The notes: generated by a model not told the origin, from the sequence alone. A stretch of DNA of 64,000 bases from Lacrimispora sphenoides JCM 1415 (GCF_900105615.1 NZ_LT630003.1:4464501-4528500), one strand, 5' to 3'. Shown: positions 34,647 to 44,014, counted from the first letter of the stretch. Numbers and translations are program-made.

Positions 34647-35531
34647 ATGACAAAAGGAAGAGTGAGTGTAGTACGCGGTACCGACCGGTATATCACTGTA
34701 GCAGTGGATGAATGCGACAATTGGAGCGTTAAGGGGGTTATGTTTCATTGTGATGATTCTCAGGGGATCCAATACGGCAGTATGCTGGAGATGATTTTAA
34801 ATATGGACCGTATATTTGATTCCATGAGTTGTCCGAAACAGACATTTCAAATGCGTCACTTTCCCGGAACAAATCCTCCAGATTTTGTGACGCGGACCAG
34901 CAAAGAGAAAGAACGAAAGGGAAAACGAAGTACCTTCCGTATATATGTACAGTATCGTTACCATGCCAGCTGGCAGGGATTGATCCATTGGGAGGATGGA
35001 GACAGGCAGGAGTCATTTGAAAGCATGCTTCAATTAATTCTCTTAATGAATAAGATGTTGAGAGGAGACTTCCTGATGGGACAGGAAGGGGAACCATTGA
35101 ATTCCTTCCATGTGGCCATTGATGCTTATGAGTCCGGACGCATAATGGGAAATTATCAAAATATACCTGCAGACCTGACAGAACGGCATGATGTTCTGGC
35201 TGATCTGGCGGGAACCCTGGGAAGCTTTATGGATATTAGGGCATCAAAGGAAAAGATTCCAAAATATGGAGTCAAATATGGACGTCTGATTTCCAATGAG
35301 GCCTGTTCCATGTGCAGAAGGGGCGGGCAAACTGCAACTTTTTCAATTAAAATCATGTTTCGTGAGCATTCTACATGGCAGGGCATCATTTACTGGCGGG
35401 AAGGCAGGGTGGAGCAGCCTTTCCGAAGCTATAAGGAGATGCTTTACCTGATGGTATCTGCTATAGGAATGCCCCAGGTAAGCAGCGGCAACATGGCGGA
35501 AGAGATGCCAAAGATTGCCCTGGGATCATAA
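34647..35531 (+). CDS. Unknown protein built from three related repeats
   Basis: 294 residues, not recognised. ATG 34647 follows GGTGGAAATT; ATGs at 34632-34635 sit too close to the weak AAGG. Three segments share one pattern of a beta stretch, W-x-x-x-G, a short turn, then S-x-x-ML-x-L helices: NWSVKGVMFH..SMLEMILNMDRIF, ASWQGLIHWEDGD..SMLQLILLMNKML, and STWQGIIYWREGR..EMLYLMVSAIG. R2 and R3 are clearly related; R1 is more distant. No signal peptide or membrane helix. A CSMC pair lies before R3. It is monocistronic, between terminators. Confidence 0.75.
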   Translation: MTKGRVSVVRGTDRYITVAVDECDNWSVKGVMFHCDDSQGIQYGSMLEMILNMDRIFDSMSCPKQTFQMRHFPGTNPPDFVTRTSKEKERKGKRSTFRIYVQYRYHASWQGLIHWEDGDRQESFESMLQLILLMNKMLRGDFLMGQEGEPLNSFHVAIDAYESGRIMGNYQNIPADLTERHDVLADLAGTLGSFMDIRASKEKIPKYGVKYGRLISNEACSMCRRGGQTATFSIKIMFREHSTWQGIIYWREGRVEQPFRSYKEMLYLMVSAIGMPQVSSGNMAEEMPKIALGS

Positions 35532-35547
35532 GGACTGTGTCATAAAG

Positions 35548-35590
35548 TGCACTTTACAGAACATAAAATCTGTAAGGTGCATATTTTTGA
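35548..35590 (+). terminator. Terminator after the repeat protein
   Basis: TGCACTTTACAGA (35548-35560) pairs with TCTGTAAGGTGCA (35569-35581), with one G-T pair, then TATTTTT. Confidence 0.85.
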
Positions 35591-35698
35591 TTGTAATTAA
35601 ATTGTAGATTTTCTCAGTGCTTTCTTATATAATAAGAAAGTACGCAGTAAAGAATGGCATTCATTATTACAGAAAACAAAATTAAGGATGGAAAAAAC

Positions 35699-37078
35699 AT
35701 GTATCAAATTGATTTTCATAAACCAGAGGCAATTCATTTTATTGGAATAGGCGGAATCAGCATGAGCGGTTTGGCGGAAATTCTTATTGACGAGGGATTT
35801 ACCGTTACTGGGTCAGATTCCCAGAATTCAGAGCTGACACGCCATTTAGAGACAAAGGGTGCAGCGATCGCATATGGCCAGCGGGCAGAGAATATTAGAG
35901 AAGGAATTGACGTAGTTGTCTACACCGCTGCCGTTCATCCCGATAATCCGGAATTTGCAAGGGCTAAAGAAAAAGGACTTCCCATACTAAGCCGTGCAGA
36001 ACTGCTTGGACAGATGATGAAAAATTATGAGAATTCCATAGCCGTATCAGGTACCCACGGAAAGACCACCACCACATCTATGATCACTGAGATTCTTTTG
36101 GCTGCTGAAACAGACCCCACCATATCGGTAGGCGGAATCTTAAACTCCATTGGCGGCAATATCCGGGTAGGAGGCCCAAGACTGTTTGTAACAGAAGCCT
36201 GTGAATATACCAATAGCTTTCTGTCTTTTTTCCCTACCATGGAGGTAATCCTGAATATAGAGGCAGATCATCTGGATTTCTTTAAAGATATTAAGGATAT
36301 TCGCCACTCTTTTCGCCTGTTTGCCGAAAAGCTCCCCCAAAACGGCTCCCTGGTGATAAACAATGACATTGAGAGCAGGGAGGAGATTACCCAGGGGCTT
36401 CCATGCAACGTGATTACATTTGGAAAGAAACCGGGAAGCAGATATCAGGCCGAAGCCATCCGTTTTGACGATTTGGCAAGGGCGACTTATGATTTAAAGG
36501 TTGACGGAAATATTGTGGATACCGTGACACTGGGCGTTCCGGGAGAACATAATGTGTATAATTCACTGGCAGCTGCAGCCGTTTGTACAGAGCTGGGAAT
36601 CGGGCTGGAGCTGATTAAAAAAGGACTGAAGCGCTTTACAGGTACCAACCGGCGTTTTGAGAAAAAGGGAGAACTGTCAGGAATCACCATCGTTGATGAT
36701 TATGCTCACCATCCCCAGGAAATCAGGGCAACTCTGGAAACAGCAAAGCATTATCCCCATAAAAAGCTGTGGGTGGCATTCCAGCCTCATACATATACCA
36801 GGACAAAAGCATTTCTGGATGAATTTGCAGAGGCACTGTCTCTGGCAGATGAGGTGATTCTTGCGGACATCTATGCGGCCCGTGAAGCGGACGATTTAGG
36901 AATCAGTTCCAGGGATATTGCAGAGAGAATCGAGAAAAGAGGCGTAAAAGTCCATTATTTTTCATCCTTTGATGAGATTGAAACATTTATTTTAGAAAAT
37001 TGTATACACGGTGATTTGTTGATAACTATGGGGGCTGGAGATATCGTAAAAGTGGGAGAAAAGCTTTTAGGCTTATAG
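35699..37078 (+). CDS. murC: UDP-N-acetylmuramate--L-alanine ligase
   Basis: 459 residues from ATG 35699 (MYQIDFHKPEAIHFIGIGG), after AAGGATGGAAA. The ATG 45 bases upstream lacks a ribosome site. The N-terminal Rossmann motif is FIGIGGISMSGLAEIL; the ATP loop is GTHGKTTTTSM; the Mur-ligase middle contains TEACEYTNSFL and NIEADHLDFF; the C-terminal region has GTNRRFEKKG and DDYAHHPQEIRATL. It joins L-Ala to UDP-MurNAc in peptidoglycan synthesis. A TATAAT box lies at 35628-35633. A cluster of DnaA boxes starts directly after its stop. Confidence 0.96.
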   Translation: MYQIDFHKPEAIHFIGIGGISMSGLAEILIDEGFTVTGSDSQNSELTRHLETKGAAIAYGQRAENIREGIDVVVYTAAVHPDNPEFARAKEKGLPILSRAELLGQMMKNYENSIAVSGTHGKTTTTSMITEILLAAETDPTISVGGILNSIGGNIRVGGPRLFVTEACEYTNSFLSFFPTMEVILNIEADHLDFFKDIKDIRHSFRLFAEKLPQNGSLVINNDIESREEITQGLPCNVITFGKKPGSRYQAEAIRFDDLARATYDLKVDGNIVDTVTLGVPGEHNVYNSLAAAAVCTELGIGLELIKKGLKRFTGTNRRFEKKGELSGITIVDDYAHHPQEIRATLETAKHYPHKKLWVAFQPHTYTRTKAFLDEFAEALSLADEVILADIYAAREADDLGISSRDIAERIEKRGVKVHYFSSFDEIETFILENCIHGDLLITMGAGDIVKVGEKLLGL

Positions 37079-37277
37079 TTATCCCCATTATCCACATAGT
37101 TTTCAACATTTTATGTTAAGAAGCTATGTGGATTTTTTAATTTACATAATTTATAGTCTAACAATTTAAGAAATCCCGGTTTTATCAGCAAATCGACATG
37201 ATTCGGTGGAGAAATCCTAATTATGTATACCTGGTTTCCACATTATCCACATTATCCACAATTCATATGGTGGATAA
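37079..37277. promoter_or_regulatory. DnaA-box cluster with AT-rich stretch
   Basis: Perfect TTATCCACA boxes lie at 37088-37096, 37243-37251 and 37252-37260 (the last two directly tandem). One-mismatch boxes are TTATCCCCA at 37079-37087 and reverse TTATCCACC at 37277-37269. Weaker ones are at 37234-37242 and, reversed, 37127-37135. An AT-rich run spans about 37131-37180. The cluster fills the murC-dnaD gap. A TATGAT box at 37310-37315 may be the dnaD promoter. No gene is seen in 37079-37390. Confidence 0.75.
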
Positions 37278-37390
37278 CTACGGCTATTTTCTTTTAATAC
37301 GACCTGTGGTATGATATTCACAAAAGCAATGAGCAGCCGCAGGCTTTTCTCGCTGCACTGCGGACTGGCTATATAAAAAAGGTGAGGGTT

Positions 37391-38434
37391 ATGACATTGA
37401 ATATTAAAAGCAGTTTCAAGATCAACGTTACAGTCATTACCAATGAGTTCATTGACGAATACATGGCAGCGGCCAATGGAGAATACATAAAAGAATATTT
37501 ATATTTAATGCGCCATGAAGGAGAAGAAATCACCGTTTCCATGATTGCGGATGCGTTAAACCATACAGAAGCAGATGTAGCGCGGGCTTTATCATACTGG
37601 AAGAATGCCGGAGTCCTAAAAGAAGACGTTCCAGCTAAACCGGAAGTATCCCCAGCGGCATCAGAAACAGCCTGTTCCGGAATCATCGCAGAGGAACAAG
37701 TAAAACCAGCACCATCCGGCCGCCGTATGGTCTACTCCCCAGAAAAGATAAGCGGTCTGGCCGGAGATGAGGATTTCTCTCAGCTTCTTTATATTGCCCA
37801 GAAATACATGAATAAGGTATTCACCCAAAGGGAGTGCGAGGTGTTTGCCTATCTATATGACGGCCTGCACATGCCTGCTGAGCTTTTAGAATATGTGGTA
37901 GAATACTGTGTGCAAGGTGGTCACAGCAGCATCCGTTATATTGAAACGGTGGCTATCAGCTGGCATGAAAAAGGGTTTCGGACCGTGGAAGATGCCAAGA
38001 GCTTTGCCCTTACCTTTACCAAGGATTCCTTTGCTGTTATGAAAGCCTTTGGATTAAATGACAGGAAACCGGGAGATCTTGAGAAGGACTTCATAGACAG
38101 GTGGTTCCGCGCCTATGGATTTGCCAGGGAGCTGGTTGTTGAAGCCTGTAACAGGACACTGGCGGCTACTCATGCGCCCAGCTTTCAGTATGCGGACAAA
38201 ATATTAGAGGGCTGGAAAAAAGCCGGTGTACGCTCCATGGAAGAGATTAAAAAGCTGGACGAACAGTATGCGGAACGCATGAGAAGCGGAGAACATAAAA
38301 CCGGAAAAAGCGGTGATAATAAGCAGGCTCAGAGCACTAAGGGAAGAAAGGGACAGAACCAGTTTCAGAATTTCCCTCAAAGAGAGATTGATTATGATGC
38401 CCTTGTTTTAAAGCAATTATCGGAGCGGCAGTAA
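37391..38434 (+). CDS. dnaD: DnaD-family primosome protein
   Basis: 347 residues from ATG 37391 (a GTG nine bases upstream also lies in frame). The N-terminal region (about 1-85) is a winged-helix domain ending in VARALSYWKNAGVL. After a Pro/Ala-rich linker come two DnaB_2-type helical domains: FSQLLYIAQKYMNKVFTQRECEVF, and DRWFRAYGFARELVVEACNRT with the hallmark YADKILEGWKKAGV. DnaD helps load the replicative helicase at origins and restart forks. A helicase-loader ATPase gene follows 36 bases later, and DnaA boxes lie upstream. Confidence 0.9.
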   Translation: MTLNIKSSFKINVTVITNEFIDEYMAAANGEYIKEYLYLMRHEGEEITVSMIADALNHTEADVARALSYWKNAGVLKEDVPAKPEVSPAASETACSGIIAEEQVKPAPSGRRMVYSPEKISGLAGDEDFSQLLYIAQKYMNKVFTQRECEVFAYLYDGLHMPAELLEYVVEYCVQGGHSSIRYIETVAISWHEKGFRTVEDAKSFALTFTKDSFAVMKAFGLNDRKPGDLEKDFIDRWFRAYGFARELVVEACNRTLAATHAPSFQYADKILEGWKKAGVRSMEEIKKLDEQYAERMRSGEHKTGKSGDNKQAQSTKGRKGQNQFQNFPQREIDYDALVLKQLSERQ

Positions 38435-38470
38435 TATTACATAAGGTCAGCAGGATGAACGGAGGTAATT

Positions 38471-39463
38471 ATGGCGCTGAGCAATTCACAGTACGATGCT
38501 ATCATGCGGGCATATGGACAGCAACAGTTTAAGAACCGCCATGAACAGGAAGAGCGGATTGCGGAAGTATACCGCAGGATTCCGGTTATAAAAGAGCTTG
38601 ATGATTTCATCAGCACCAGTGCAGTGGCCAGTGCGCGCAGGCTGCTTGAAGGGGACAAGGGAGCTCTTAAGGACTTAAGAAATGAAATTGCAGACTTGAG
38701 AGAGCAGAAAAGTGTACTCTTAAAGGCAGCCGGTTACTCTGCGGACTATATGGAGATGCAGTACCGGTGTCCGGATTGTAAGGATACCGGATACGCAGAT
38801 GGGACCAAGTGCCACTGTTTCCGCCAGTCTGAAATGAAATATCTTTACGCTCAGTCAAACATTGAACAGATTATTGCTGTAGAAAATTTCGATACATTTT
38901 CCTATGAATACTTTGATGATACCAGGGTGGTTCCGGTTCTTAACAGAACCGTCAGACAGTACATGGGACAGGTTGTGGAGACTTGCAAAAGCTTTGTAAA
39001 GGGATTTTCCGGGGAACATGGAAACCTGCTGTTTACAGGCCCTACAGGAGTCGGTAAAACGTTCCTGACAAACTGCATCGCCAAGGAGCTGATTGACCGG
39101 TATTATTCCGTGATATACTTATCGGCCAATGACTTATTCGAGGTATTTTCAAAGAACCGGTTCGATTACCAGGATGAAGAAGATATGAAAGGGATGTACC
39201 AGTATATTCTGGACTGCGACCTTCTGATCATTGATGATCTGGGTACAGAGCTTAATAACAGTTTTACATCTTCTGAATTGTTTTACTGCATCAACGAACG
39301 GCTTAATTCTACCAGGTCCACGATCATATCCACCAACCACCCCATAAATGAGCTGAGGGACCGGTATACGGAACGTGTGACATCAAGGCTGATCAGCCGC
39401 TATACGGTGATTCCCCTTTATGGAGATGATATTCGTATCAGAAAGAAACATATTAATAAATAA
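38471..39463 (+). CDS. dnaC: DnaC/DnaI-like helicase loader ATPase
   Basis: 330 residues. The N-terminal helicase-interaction region carries a zinc motif CPDCKDTGYADGTKCHC (about 98-114). The AAA+ domain shows Walker A GPTGVGKT, Walker B LLIIDDLG, sensor 1 ISTNHP and an Arg-rich end VTSRLISRYTVIPL. It loads the replicative helicase DnaB(C) onto DNA together with DnaD. GGAGGTAATT precedes ATG 38471. The operon dnaD-dnaC ends at a strong terminator. Confidence 0.93.
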   Translation: MALSNSQYDAIMRAYGQQQFKNRHEQEERIAEVYRRIPVIKELDDFISTSAVASARRLLEGDKGALKDLRNEIADLREQKSVLLKAAGYSADYMEMQYRCPDCKDTGYADGTKCHCFRQSEMKYLYAQSNIEQIIAVENFDTFSYEYFDDTRVVPVLNRTVRQYMGQVVETCKSFVKGFSGEHGNLLFTGPTGVGKTFLTNCIAKELIDRYYSVIYLSANDLFEVFSKNRFDYQDEEDMKGMYQYILDCDLLIIDDLGTELNNSFTSSELFYCINERLNSTRSTIISTNHPINELRDRYTERVTSRLISRYTVIPLYGDDIRIRKKHINK

Positions 39464-39467
39464 AAAA

Positions 39468-39503
39468 CCAGGAAGCCCATCTCAATGGGCTCCTGGATTT
39501 TCT
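39468..39503. terminator. Bidirectional terminator between dnaC and the subtilase gene
   Basis: CCAGGAAGCCCAT (39468-39480) pairs with ATGGGCTCCTGG (39485-39496) with one bulge. T-rich tails occur on both strands. Confidence 0.88.
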
Positions 39504-39519
39504 ATGCTTCCTATGGTTT

Positions 39520-41193
39520 TTAAAGGCTGGCAAGCCGCTCAAAAAGTCTGTTTACCTCCACCTGCCCGTATCCCCAAATGTTATTTGGATAAACATAAGA
39601 GCTGCTGCGTACTGCACCGCTGATTAAGAGACGGTTCACATTATTTCCGGTCATACGGGGGTAATTACCTCTGACAATGGCCCATTCAAGCACCATGGCA
39701 ACGATTCCGGCAGCATGCGCCGTCGCCGCTCCGGTACCTGTTATCGATCCATATTGGCCACCACGAACCGCACAGGTGAGCTCGAAGCCAGGTGCGGCCA
39801 GATCAGGCTTTATTTCACCGATTCTTGTATAGCCTCTGCTGGATTCCGGCAGGATGCTGTTTGTCGCATCGTTATAAGCGCTCACTGTCAGCTGATGCCT
39901 TCCATTTCCAGGAGAGGTTATGGTCGTATCAGGGTTTGAATTGAGAAAATATGTATCTCTTGAAATCAAATCGCCGGAAGGGAGCCAGGAATGGAAGGCA
40001 AAGCCTTCACTTTCAATATTCTGTACCCGCAGGTACCAGATTCCGGGAATGAGATTGTTAAACCGCAGCAGGATGAGTTGATCTCCATTTGCTTCCTCAA
40101 ATATGAAGTTGTTAACATAGATGACAGTTTCGTTAAATATGAAACTGAACCTTCTGCATTGATTGAAGGTAGGAAAAACAGGCTGTGTGGATTCACGGTT
40201 CGGAGAAGAGATGTCTACGGACAGCCTTGCCGGAGCGTATGACCAGATCTCCATGGAAAGCATTTTATCATTGGCCCCCACTCTTAATTCAAAATCATTA
40301 TAATAAGGAGCTCCGGTGGTGGAGTTAAAGTAATGCCTTTGATTGTTCCCTTCGTTGCCGGCGGAAACGCATATTCCGATTCCAGGCAGCAATGTGAGGT
40401 AATCGATATAGCTGTCAATGGAGGCCCTGCCGTCATGACCTCCCTGGCTGCTTCCTAAAGCAACGCATACCACAAGAGGGCGGTTTAACCGTTCTGAAAC
40501 TGAAAATGCATAACGGATGCCAAGTATGATATCGGATTCCTGATAGCAGAGAGAGTTTTCCGGAACAAAGAAGATATTTTTTAAGTTTTGTTTTGCTTCT
40601 TTCAATTTGACGATCACAAGATCAGCCTGAGGTACGACACCGCTGAAGGCTTCGGCCTCATTCGGGGTACCGGCTAAAACACTGGCTATGGCCGTTCCGT
40701 GTCCGACGGGGTCCGTTGTGGGGACAAGGGCCAAGGGATCCTCTGAATTTAAAGCAGCGTTGATTTGATCCCTGCTGTATTCGGAACCGAATGTAAAGGT
40801 ATCGGGAATCGTACCCGTTTGCACTGTCTGGTCCCATATCGTGAGGATGCGTGAGGTTCCATCATTATATTTAAATGCAGGATGATTGTAGTCGATTCCG
40901 GTATCAACGACAGCCACCAGGACGCCTCTGCCGAACAGAGCCAGAAAAGGATTTCTCTGAACGGTTGTGATGCCGGATTTTTCCAGGCTGGTCGTAGAGG
41001 TTGGTGTGTAGAGGAAGGGAAAGCTGTTATAGGGATGACGGCCTAAATCACAGGGGTCAACGGTAGTGACAGGTACGTGCAGAAGGGAATCCCTTATATC
41101 TAAAAAGGTGATATTATTTCCAGTATCATAGGAAGGAACCAGGGTATTACTAATTATTAAGTCATAATAATTATTATCCAAAATTTTTAACAA
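39520..41193 (-). CDS. Csp-like S8 subtilase with catalytic Ser replaced by Gly
   Basis: 557 residues, subtilisin fold with the long insertion typical of clostridial Csp proteins (about 290-430). Catalytic Asp is intact in VDTGID (D97), His in GHGT (H165), and the oxyanion Asn in SAGNEGN (N280). The Ser motif normally GTSMAxPHxAG reads GTGAATAHAAG, so position 488 is Gly (codon GGA) with no gap. It should be a pseudoprotease. Csp proteins act in spore germination, and C. difficile CspC is also catalytically dead. Start is TTG 41193 after GGGAGGAT. Stand-alone gene. Confidence 0.9.
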   Translation of the reverse strand: MLKILDNNYYDLIISNTLVPSYDTGNNITFLDIRDSLLHVPVTTVDPCDLGRHPYNSFPFLYTPTSTTSLEKSGITTVQRNPFLALFGRGVLVAVVDTGIDYNHPAFKYNDGTSRILTIWDQTVQTGTIPDTFTFGSEYSRDQINAALNSEDPLALVPTTDPVGHGTAIASVLAGTPNEAEAFSGVVPQADLVIVKLKEAKQNLKNIFFVPENSLCYQESDIILGIRYAFSVSERLNRPLVVCVALGSSQGGHDGRASIDSYIDYLTLLPGIGICVSAGNEGNNQRHYFNSTTGAPYYNDFELRVGANDKMLSMEIWSYAPARLSVDISSPNRESTQPVFPTFNQCRRFSFIFNETVIYVNNFIFEEANGDQLILLRFNNLIPGIWYLRVQNIESEGFAFHSWLPSGDLISRDTYFLNSNPDTTITSPGNGRHQLTVSAYNDATNSILPESSRGYTRIGEIKPDLAAPGFELTCAVRGGQYGSITGTGAATAHAAGIVAMVLEWAIVRGNYPRMTGNNVNRLLISGAVRSSSYVYPNNIWGYGQVEVNRLFERLASL

Positions 41194-41367
41194 GATAAAT
41201 CCTCCCTGTATTTATTGGGTACATAATACATTTTATGCGGAAAAACATCTATTATGAGGATATCCTGGAGCATTGCATTGGATTATAAACGTAAGAAATT
41301 AACAGTTGCATCAAGTTCTTTCAAAGGTTACAATGAGAGATAAAGAGTCCTAAATACATCGATTAAC

Positions 41368-41396
41368 TTGACTAATTCCGCACATAATGTTATAAA
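41368..41396 (+). promoter_or_regulatory. Promoter of the prs-brnQ operon
   Basis: TTGACT (41368-41373), 17-base spacer, TATAAA (41391-41396). The rest of the gap 41194-41438 is featureless AT-rich sequence. Confidence 0.75.
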
Positions 41397-41438
41397 AGAA
41401 CCGTTGCGTTGTATTAGGATACGTTGGAGGAGAGAAGA

Positions 41439-42617
41439 ATGCTTTACGAAGAAAAGACGATAGAAACCATACCGGTAGGTCCACTGGGTCTGATACCGTT
41501 AAAAAGCTGCAAGGAGCTGGGAGATAAGGTCAATGACTACCTGGTGTCATGGAGACAGGAGCGGGAGAGCGAACATAAGTCAACCATCGCTTTTTCAGGT
41601 TATCAGAGAGATTCCTATATTATCGGAGCCAGCACGCCAAGATTCGGATCCGGCGAAGCAAAGGGTACCCTGCATGAATCTGTACGGGGTGATGACCTTT
41701 ATTTCATGGTGGATGTGTGTAATTACAGCCTTACTTATTCCCTGTGCGGGATGACCAATCATATGTCTCCTGATGATCACTTCCAGGATTTGAAGCGACT
41801 CATTGCAGCATCGGCAGGAAAAGCCCGCCGCATCAATGTGATCATGCCATTCCTATACGAGAGCAGACAGCATAAGAGATCCAGCAGAGAATCCTTAGAC
41901 TGTGCGCTGGCCCTTCGGGAGTTGGTGAATATGGGAGTTGAGAACATCATCACCTTTGATGCTCATGACCCGAGAGTGCAGAATGCGATTCCTTTAAAGG
42001 GCTTTGAAACTGTTCAGCCTATTTACCAGTTTATCAAGTACTTACTGAAGGAAGAGAAAGAACTGGATATTGACAGCGAGCATATGATGGTCATCAGCCC
42101 GGATGAGGGAGGCATGGGACGTGCTGTATTCTTTGCCAATGTTCTTGGCCTTGATATGGGTATGTTCTATAAACGCAGGGATTATACTCAAATCGTGAAT
42201 GGACGCAATCCCATCGTTGCCCACGAATTTTTGGGAAGCAGCGTAGAAGGCAAAGATGTGATCATAGTTGACGACATGATTTCTTCCGGCGAAAGCATGC
42301 TTGATGTAGCGAAGGAGCTTAAGAGAAGAAAAGCCAGGAAAGTATTTGTTTGCTCCACTTTTGGCCTTTTTACCAACGGTCTTGCAAAGTTTGATGAATA
42401 TTATGAGAATGGATTTATTGACAGGATCCTTACGACCAATCTGGTCTATCAGACCCCTGATCTCTTATCCAGACCATACTATATCAATGTTGATATGAGT
42501 AAGTATATTGCACTTATCATAGATAATTTAAACCATGACGCATCCTTAAGCGAGCTTTTAAATCCAACGAAAAGAATTAACCGGCTTCTGGAGCGTTACC
42601 GCGCAGGTGACAGGTAA
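41439..42617 (+). CDS. prs: Ribose-phosphate pyrophosphokinase (PRPP synthetase)
   Basis: 392 residues from ATG 41439; the TTG at 41424 lies within the ribosome site GGAGGAGAGAAG. Longer than the usual ~315, this belongs to a divergent clostridial branch. Seen: the metal/ATP segment SRESLDCALALRELVNMGVENIITFDAHDPRVQNA, EGGMGRAVFFANVLG and the PRPP loop VIIVDDMISSGES. It makes PRPP from ribose-5-phosphate and ATP for nucleotide, His, Trp and NAD synthesis. brnQ follows after 9 bases. Confidence 0.92.
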   Translation: MLYEEKTIETIPVGPLGLIPLKSCKELGDKVNDYLVSWRQERESEHKSTIAFSGYQRDSYIIGASTPRFGSGEAKGTLHESVRGDDLYFMVDVCNYSLTYSLCGMTNHMSPDDHFQDLKRLIAASAGKARRINVIMPFLYESRQHKRSSRESLDCALALRELVNMGVENIITFDAHDPRVQNAIPLKGFETVQPIYQFIKYLLKEEKELDIDSEHMMVISPDEGGMGRAVFFANVLGLDMGMFYKRRDYTQIVNGRNPIVAHEFLGSSVEGKDVIIVDDMISSGESMLDVAKELKRRKARKVFVCSTFGLFTNGLAKFDEYYENGFIDRILTTNLVYQTPDLLSRPYYINVDMSKYIALIIDNLNHDASLSELLNPTKRINRLLERYRAGDR

Positions 42618-42626
42618 AAAGGGCAT

Positions 42627-43937
42627 ATGGAACGATTACCGAAGCAGAAACTGGTCTTAGTAGGCCTTACACTTTTCTCCATGTTTTTTGGGGCGGGAAA
42701 TCTTATTTTTCCGCCCTTTTTGGGTGCATCCGCGGGAACGAATATCTGGATTGCCATGGCAGGCTTTGCGGTGACAGCCATCGGGTTTCCGGTTCTTGGT
42801 GTGGTTGCAGTGGCTAAGTCCGGCGGCCTTAATAAGTTGGCCGGCCATGTTCATCCCAGATTTGCATTTATTTTTACTCTGCTCATTTACTTATCCATAG
42901 GGCCGTGTCTCGCAATTCCCAGAACTGCCAGCACCTCCTTTGAGATGGCGGTGGTCCCCTTTTTAAAAGAAGGGGGCTCGGGAGCTCTCTCCCAGTTCCT
43001 TTATTCCGCCGTGTTCTTTACCATTGCTTTTGTCGTGTCATTGAAACCGGATAAATTAACAGACCGTCTGGGTAAGATAATGACTCCCTGCCTTTTGGCC
43101 CTGATCGTGGTAATATTTGCAGGCAGCGTAGTCCATCCGGCAGGCTCTTACGGGTTTCCGTCAAAGTCCTATGGGTCCAATCCATTTGTAAAAGGATTTC
43201 TTGAAGGGTATCTGACCATGGATACCATCGCTGCCCTGAACTTTGGAATTATTATCTCTTTGAATGTTCAGGCAATGGGAATCAAACAGGAAGCTTCCGT
43301 CGTAAAGGAAACCATTCAGGCCGGTTTCGTCGCCGGAGGTGTTCTTTTAATGGTATACAGTGCTCTGGCCCACGTGGGAGCCGTCACCGGCGGCGCAATG
43401 GGGCTGGGAGAAAACGGAGCTCAGACCTTGAACCAGGCGGTACGTTTTTTGTATGGGAATGTGGGGCTTGTGATGCTGGCCGCCATATTCTTCATTGCCT
43501 GTTTAAATACCTGCATCGGCCTTATCAGTTGCTGCAGCAGGTATTTCTGCACCATTGTACCAAAAGTGGGATACCGTGTATGGGCATTCACCTTCGCATT
43601 GGTGAGCCTGGTAATCTCCAATATCGGTCTTACCAGGATATTAGAAGTCTCTGTACCGGTGTTAAATGCCATTTACCCCATAGCCATTGTCCTCATTCTG
43701 CTGTCCTTTGGTTTTCCGGACGGAAGGAAGTGGAAGGCTGTTTATGTCTGTTCCATTAGTTTCACAGGAATCGTCAGTGTGCTTCTGTCCCTGGAACAGG
43801 CAGGTCTTAGCTTTTTAAATCCCGGGCTTTCCATGCTTCCTCTTTATGGTATGGGACTTGGCTGGATCGGGCCGGCTATTACAGGGCTTCTGGCTGGCGT
43901 TTTAGCCGGTTTAGCCGGATATAGGAACAGATCATAG
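42627..43937 (+). CDS. brnQ: Branched-chain amino acid transporter BrnQ
   Basis: 436 residues, about twelve membrane helices. Typical LIVCS-family features are FSMFFGAGNLIFPPFLG near the N-terminus, IYLSIGPCLAIPRTASTSFEMAV and ACLNTCIGLISCCSRYF. It imports Leu, Ile and Val with Na+ or H+. AAAGGG lies just before ATG 42627. It is the second gene after prs and ends at a bidirectional terminator. Confidence 0.92.
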   Translation: MERLPKQKLVLVGLTLFSMFFGAGNLIFPPFLGASAGTNIWIAMAGFAVTAIGFPVLGVVAVAKSGGLNKLAGHVHPRFAFIFTLLIYLSIGPCLAIPRTASTSFEMAVVPFLKEGGSGALSQFLYSAVFFTIAFVVSLKPDKLTDRLGKIMTPCLLALIVVIFAGSVVHPAGSYGFPSKSYGSNPFVKGFLEGYLTMDTIAALNFGIIISLNVQAMGIKQEASVVKETIQAGFVAGGVLLMVYSALAHVGAVTGGAMGLGENGAQTLNQAVRFLYGNVGLVMLAAIFFIACLNTCIGLISCCSRYFCTIVPKVGYRVWAFTFALVSLVISNIGLTRILEVSVPVLNAIYPIAIVLILLSFGFPDGRKWKAVYVCSISFTGIVSVLLSLEQAGLSFLNPGLSMLPLYGMGLGWIGPAITGLLAGVLAGLAGYRNRS

Positions 43938-43947
43938 GATCTATAGT

Positions 43948-43995
43948 AAAAAGACTGTCATGAGGCTTACAAGCCGTCATAACAGTCTTTTATTA
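43948..43995. terminator. Bidirectional terminator between brnQ and the YhaN-like gene
   Basis: AAAAGACTGT (43949-43958) pairs with ACAGTCTTTT (43982-43991), with an inner stem GGCTT/AAGCC. A and T runs lie on both flanks. Confidence 0.9.
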
Positions 43996-44014
43996 TTGGA
44001 ACATTATCATGAGG

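Noticed and set aside
37079..37277. DnaA-box cluster as the chromosomal oriC
   Set aside because: dnaA, dnaN and other origin neighbours are absent; only dnaD-dnaC follow. Kept as a DnaA-binding cluster only.
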